In this document: positions 6,189 to 8,781 of the stretch, piece after piece
Position numbering within the stretch: the first letter of the stretch is position 1
Layout: each line of letters starts with the position of its first letter
NCBI GenBank assembly: GCA_046724395.1
Contig: JBKOWM010000091.1
Span: forward strand, 1-8,781
Source of the DNA: DATAEU01 sp046724395
GTDB lineage: Bacteria; Actinomycetota; UBA4738; HRBIN12
DNA length: 8,781 nt
Direction: 5' to 3'
Position numbers and translations under genes: made by a program
Notes under the pieces: model-generated
What the model saw: the letters and a program-made list of their open reading frames with translations, nothing else
Databases searched by the model: none
Told to the model about the DNA's origin: nothing

Positions 6189-7377
6189 CGACCAGCCGGT
6201 AGACGGGGCCGGACAGCGACAGCACGTAGAGCTCGCCGTCGTGATCCTGCCCGAACGCCGCGACGTTCTCCGCGCGCAGGCCGAGGTCCTCATGGACGAT
6301 CGAGCCATCCGAGCGCTGGTGAAGTGCCTTCAGCGCACCGCGGCAGAAGTCGGCGAAGAGATACCACCCTACGAGTGCGCGGATGGCCGACCCGCGATAG
6401 ACATAGCCACCCGTCACGGCGCACGTCGAGCCGTCGTGCGGGTACTCGAAGACCGGGCGCACGAACGACGGGTCGGGCTCTCCTCCTCCGTATGGATGAT
6501 CACCCTCCATCGCGTTCCAGCCGTAATTCCTCCCGCCGCGTGAGCCCTCCCGCTCGAGGTCGACCTCCTCCCACGCGCTCTGTCCGACGTCGCCGATCCA
6601 AAGGTCGCCCGTTCCGGCATCGAACGAGAATCGCCACGGGTTTCGGAGCCCGTAGGCCCAGATCTCCGCTCGCGCTCCGGCGCGGTTCACGAACGGGTTG
6701 TCGGGCGGAATGCGGTACGGATGAGGCCTGTCGGGGGTCGGCGCGATCCGCAGGATCTTGCCGAGCAGGGTACCCAGCGACTGACCGTTGCCCTGAGGAT
6801 CTCCGCCGCTGCCGCCGTCGCCGAGGGCTATGTACAGGTACCCGTCCGGGCCGAACGCGAGCTGCCCGCCGTTGTGGTTCGCGTACGGCTGATCCACGTA
6901 CAGGATCTGTCGCTCCAACTCCTCGTCGGCGCGCCCTCGGGTCATCGGGAAGGCCTGAACCCTCGTGTCCCCCGCGACGTCGGTGAAGTCGACGTAGAGC
7001 CACTGGCCGCCGGGCGAGAAGGCGAGCCCGAGCAGCCCCTGCTCCGAACCGAGCGAGACCTCGTCGTGCACGTCGAGCACCCTCCTCGGCGAACCGCCGT
7101 CACGCTCGAGCGACAGGACGGTCCCCGTCTTCTGCGCGATGTAGAGGCGGTCGTCGCCGGGTCGGACGGCCATGGCGACCGGCTGCTCGAGCCTCGCGAT
7201 CTCCCGCAGAGCGAGCACTTCGGCGCTCGGTCGTTCCCGAGCGGAGCCGGACGGGCCTTGCTTCGTGATACCCAGTGGGGAGGGCTGGTTGCGCGTCGAC
7301 ACGCAGGCGGTGAGCATCGCCAACACGAGCACGAGCGCTCGCGCGCCCCGGCGCGGCCGCACGACGGCCCCCGTCAC
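6175..7377 (-). CDS. Predicted lipoprotein, PQQ-dependent glucose/sorbosone dehydrogenase family
   Basis: This is a 400-residue member of the six-bladed beta-propeller family of soluble quinoprotein glucose and aldose sugar dehydrogenases (GSDH), which oxidise sugars or related alcohols/aldehydes with PQQ. The N-terminus has a basic stretch, a hydrophobic core (residues about 14-22) and the lipobox LTAC with Cys25, so it is probably a lipoprotein outside the membrane. Blade signatures follow: QPVAMAVRPGDDRLYIAQKTG (about 65-85), EQGLLGLAFSP (112-122), YANHNGGQLAFGPDGYLYIA (165-184) with the likely catalytic His168, LGDGGSGGDPQGNGQ, LLGKILRI, WAYGLRNPWRFSFD (240-253) with Arg245, GDVGQSAWEEV, NYGWNAMEGD and GGYVYRG. 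GTG 7377 is used, 10 nt after the cupredoxin stop; GTG 7362 is an alternative with a G-rich upstream stretch. Some family members lack PQQ activity, so substrate and cofactor are not proven. Confidence 0.9.
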   Translation of the reverse strand: MTGAVVRPRRGARALVLVLAMLTACVSTRNQPSPLGITKQGPSGSARERPSAEVLALREIARLEQPVAMAVRPGDDRLYIAQKTGTVLSLERDGGSPRRVLDVHDEVSLGSEQGLLGLAFSPGGQWLYVDFTDVAGDTRVQAFPMTRGRADEELERQILYVDQPYANHNGGQLAFGPDGYLYIALGDGGSGGDPQGNGQSLGTLLGKILRIAPTPDRPHPYRIPPDNPFVNRAGARAEIWAYGLRNPWRFSFDAGTGDLWIGDVGQSAWEEVDLEREGSRGGRNYGWNAMEGDHPYGGGEPDPSFVRPVFEYPHDGSTCAVTGGYVYRGSAIRALVGWYLFADFCRGALKALHQRSDGSIVHEDLGLRAENVAAFGQDHDGELYVLSLSGPVYRLVAAET

Positions 7378-7387
7378 CGACGCCGGA

Positions 7388-7999
7388 TCAGACGGTGCGC
7401 CGCTTCCTGCCGCGCGTGGCGACGAAGATCACCGACACAAGGACGAGCCCGAACCCGGTCGCCGCGATGATCGGCCACGGGCCGACGGAGGCCGCCGACG
7501 TCTGCGCGGCGGCCGAGCCGACGTCCACGAGCCCGGTCGAGCCGGGCGACACCTGGACGACCGGGCCGTCGACGGTCGTCGTCCCGGCCGCGCCCGGCCC
7601 TCGAGCGTCTCCTACGACGACCACGCCAACCATTCCCGGGTGGTACGTGCATACATACGGATATACGCCGGAGCGCACGAATCGGTATGACTCCTCCTGA
7701 CCGTGCCGGAGTGTCTCGAAGCTGCCCCACGCGCCGTTGGCGCCGAGCACGGTGTGTGGGACGTGATCGGAGTTGCGGAACGTGACGACGGCGCCGGGCT
7801 CGGTGCGCAGGACGGTCGGGCCGAAGCAGAAGGACCGAATCGAGACGGCAGCGCCCCTCCAATCCGTGACCGGTCGGCCGCAGCCGCCCCCGCCGCTGGC
7901 AACGGCGTCGGGCGCTCGTGCCCCGACCATGACGGCGGCGGCGGTCGTCGCCAGCGACACCCCGATCAACCACCGAGCGATCGAAGCGGTGGCGCGCAT
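7388..7999 (-). CDS. Membrane-anchored cupredoxin (type-1 copper protein, amicyanin/plastocyanin-like)
   Basis: The 203-residue product is a blue-copper electron carrier with a C-terminal membrane anchor. I chose ATG 7999-7997 because GGGAGGA lies just upstream and a signal peptide follows (SIARWLIGVSLATTAAAVMV, cleavage probably near VASG at residues 33-36); the frame is open to 8185 but that part is repeat-derived. The cupredoxin domain covers residues about 40-132. Ligands are His82 in SDHVPHTV, then Cys117, His120 and Met123 in CTYHPGM, the tight loop spacing typical of amicyanin. Cys40 and Cys58 may form a disulfide. A linker (about 133-172) leads to a transmembrane helix (about 173-195) and a basic RGRKRRTV tail, placing the copper domain outside. 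The dehydrogenase gene follows after 10 nt, so they form an operon and may share an electron path. Confidence 0.88.
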   Translation of the reverse strand: MRATASIARWLIGVSLATTAAAVMVGARAPDAVASGGGGCGRPVTDWRGAAVSIRSFCFGPTVLRTEPGAVVTFRNSDHVPHTVLGANGAWGSFETLRHGQEESYRFVRSGVYPYVCTYHPGMVGVVVVGDARGPGAAGTTTVDGPVVQVSPGSTGLVDVGSAAAQTSAASVGPWPIIAATGFGLVLVSVIFVATRGRKRRTV

Positions 8000-8051
8000 G
8001 GGTTCCTCCCTTCCTCTCCCGAGCGGGTCGCCGGGCATTCGTTCCGTGTTC

Positions 8052-8073
8052 TGCAGAAACGGTTGCAGAAACG
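8052..8073. repeat. Direct repeat TGCAGAAACG, two copies, 12-bp period
   Basis: TGCAGAAACG occurs exactly at 8052-8061 and 8064-8073. It lies about 53-74 bp upstream of the cupredoxin start codon, where that gene's promoter or a regulator site would be expected. The period is close to one helical turn. Confidence 0.55.
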
Positions 8074-8085
8074 ACCGTCGCCGCC

Positions 8086-8120
8086 GGACGGTGGTTCCAA
8101 CTAGGCGGGACGGTGGTTCC
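8086..8120. repeat. Direct repeat GGACGGTGGTTCC, two copies, 22-bp period
   Basis: The 13-mer occurs exactly at 8086-8098 and 8108-8120, offset by 22 bp (about two helical turns). On the minus strand each copy begins GGAACC, which resembles the -35 element of ECF sigma promoters, but no convincing -10 is found at proper spacing. It may bind a regulator of the cupredoxin operon or rplM. Confidence 0.55.
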
Positions 8121-8160
8121 CAGCCAGTCCCAGCTAGCCCCAGCCAGTCCCAGCCAGTGA
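8121..8160. repeat. Four tandem copies of a 10-bp repeat, consensus CAGCCAGTCC
   Basis: Copies are CAGCCAGTCC (8121-8130), CAGCTAGCCC (8131-8140), CAGCCAGTCC (8141-8150) and CAGCCAGTGA (8151-8160). The array directly abuts the second 13-mer repeat. A 10-bp period places each copy on the same DNA face, as in cooperative protein-binding sites. It could also be a neutral microsatellite-like expansion. Confidence 0.6.
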
Positions 8161-8196
8161 AGGAGTCGGCGCTAAGCGGCCGCATGCTGTCGGTCT

Positions 8197-8226
8197 TTGA
8201 CGACGGCGTAAATCCGCAGGTAACCT
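8197..8226 (+). promoter_or_regulatory. Candidate promoter of rplM
   Basis: TTGACG (8197-8202) matches the -35 consensus at five of six positions. It is followed by 18 nt and TAACCT (8221-8226), which keeps the key first, second and last bases of a -10 box. Transcription would begin near 8233, within the hairpin that precedes rplM. A separate promoter is needed because the minus-strand genes cut rplM off from the truA operon. Confidence 0.5.
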
Positions 8227-8229
8227 GAT

Positions 8230-8255
8230 GCGTCGGCCGCTCCGGCCGGCGTTTT
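8230..8255 (+). promoter_or_regulatory. GC-rich hairpin with TTTT tail before rplM, attenuator or translational operator candidate
   Basis: The core stem is CGGCCG (8234-8239), loop CTC, CGGCCG (8243-8248), and it extends outward through T-G, G-C and C-G pairs to 8231/8251. TTTT (8252-8255) follows, then only 5 nt to the rplM ATG. This resembles an intrinsic terminator at the very 5' end of the transcript. It also replaces the normal ribosome binding site region, so it could control rplM translation, for example by L13 feedback. Confidence 0.5.
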
Positions 8256-8260
8256 CACGT

Positions 8261-8781
8261 ATGAAGACCTACGCTCCGAAGCCGCGCGACATCGAGCGGC
8301 GCTGGTACGTCATCGACGCCAGCGGCGCTGTGCTCGGCCGTCTCGCCACGGAGGTCGCGGCCATCCTCCGCGGGAAGCACAAGCCCATCTTCGCGCCCCA
8401 CATGGACACCGGCGACCACGTGATCGTGGTGAACGCCCGGGGTGTTCGGCTCACGGGCGGGAAGGAGCTCAAGAAGGTCGCCTACCGGCACTCTGGCTAC
8501 CCGGGTGGGTTGACGGAGACGTCGTACGAGCGCCTCCTCGCCAGGAAGCCGCATTTCGCCGTGGAGAAGGCCGTCAGGGGCATGCTGCCCAAGAACCGTC
8601 TCGGACGCGCGATGGCCAAGAAACTCCAGGTTTACCCCGGCCCCGAACACCCGCATCAGGCACAGCGTCCGGAGGTCCTTCGGCTCGGCGACGTGCCTCG
8701 GTGGGAGGGGCTGCCCGTGCGCAAAACGGCCGCCGGGCCGAAGCCCGAGCGCCCGACCTCCCGTCCGGCGGCCAAGGCCTC
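8261..8781 (+). CDS. rplM: Large-subunit ribosomal protein L13 (uL13), C-terminus cut by window end
   Basis: L13 is an early-assembling 50S protein. The 173 codons visible include the full conserved core: MKTYAPKPRDIERRWYVIDA, LGRLATEVAAILRGKHKP, FAPHMDTGDHVIVVNA, AYRHSGYPGGLTETSYE, AVEKAVRGMLPKNRLGRAM and KKLQVYPGPEHPHQAQRPE. ATG 8261 gives the standard N-terminus of actinobacterial L13. An in-frame ATG at 8228, with AGG 7 nt upstream, would add 11 residues but lies in the hairpin. Actinobacterial L13 usually ends around residue 147. Here the frame continues past about residue 142 with a proline/lysine-rich extension (LGDVPRWEGLPVRKTAAG...) and no stop before the window ends. rpsI normally follows. 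Confidence 0.96.
   Translation, partial: MKTYAPKPRDIERRWYVIDASGAVLGRLATEVAAILRGKHKPIFAPHMDTGDHVIVVNARGVRLTGGKELKKVAYRHSGYPGGLTETSYERLLARKPHFAVEKAVRGMLPKNRLGRAMAKKLQVYPGPEHPHQAQRPEVLRLGDVPRWEGLPVRKTAAGPKPERPTSRPAAKA

Noticed and set aside
8073..8120. ECF sigma promoter built on the GGAACC ends of the 13-mer repeats (minus strand)
   Set aside because: No CGTC/CGTT -10 element occurs at the required spacing. CGTT lies 19 nt from the nearer GGAACC, which is too far.
8000..8185. Extended cupredoxin start at 8185
   Set aside because: The added 62 residues derive from the 10-bp repeats and precede the signal peptide. ATG 7999 has a strong GGAGG site.

Overview
The window is high-GC DNA carrying the distal part of a bacterial ribosomal-protein/RNA polymerase alpha cluster. 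Gene content and protein style point to Actinomycetota: an S11 with the KKNIVHGQAHIKSTFNNTI segment, the alpha-L17-TruA-L13 gene order, frequent GTG starts, and short intergenic gaps with strong Shine-Dalgarno sequences. L17 is short and lacks the long tail seen in Streptomyces and Mycobacterium. rpsD is missing from the cluster and two foreign-looking genes split truA from rplM. These points suggest a less-studied or deep actinobacterial lineage, but the class cannot be fixed from the sequence alone.

Layout. Positions 1-208 hold no convincing gene but contain a perfect 14-bp hairpin (144-178), probably the terminator of the next gene. Positions 209-2242 (minus) encode a 677-residue secreted protein: signal peptide, a beta-rich N-terminal domain with the signature GGGSKD...DKDNLLHSFAARY...DNSGDAQQGFWFFQN, then about three Ig-like modules. 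Positions 2243-2861 are a divergent regulatory region. On the minus side it has a run of stem-loops directly before the secreted gene's ribosome binding site. On the plus side it has a good sigma70-type promoter (2752-2780) for the ribosomal operon.

The plus-strand operon runs infA (TTG start), rpmJ, rpsM, rpsK, rpoA, rplQ, truA (2862-6161) with gaps of 6-94 nt, consistent with one transcript. It covers translation initiation, small- and large-subunit ribosome assembly, transcription and tRNA pseudouridylation. The widest gap (rpsK-rpoA), where rpsD sits in many bacteria, contains an 8-bp hairpin.

Positions 6175-7999 hold a two-gene minus-strand operon: a membrane-anchored type-1 copper protein (cupredoxin, amicyanin-like CTYHPGM site) followed 10 nt later by a predicted lipoprotein of the soluble PQQ glucose/sorbosone dehydrogenase family. 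A plausible role is extracytoplasmic sugar or aldehyde oxidation with electron hand-off to the copper protein; this is inference. The operon converges on truA with a 13-nt gap and interrupts the usual truA-rplM neighbourhood.

Positions 8000-8260 separate the cupredoxin gene from rplM. They contain three different sets of short direct repeats and a promoter-like sequence for rplM, followed by a GC-rich hairpin with a TTTT tail just before the start codon. rplM (8261 onward) runs off the window and already carries an unusually long C-terminal extension.

The items most worth a second look are the multi-hairpin leader of the secreted gene, the repeat cluster before rplM/cupredoxin, the shared promoter-then-hairpin architecture at infA and rplM, and the cupredoxin/PQQ-dehydrogenase pair lodged inside a ribosomal-protein locus.
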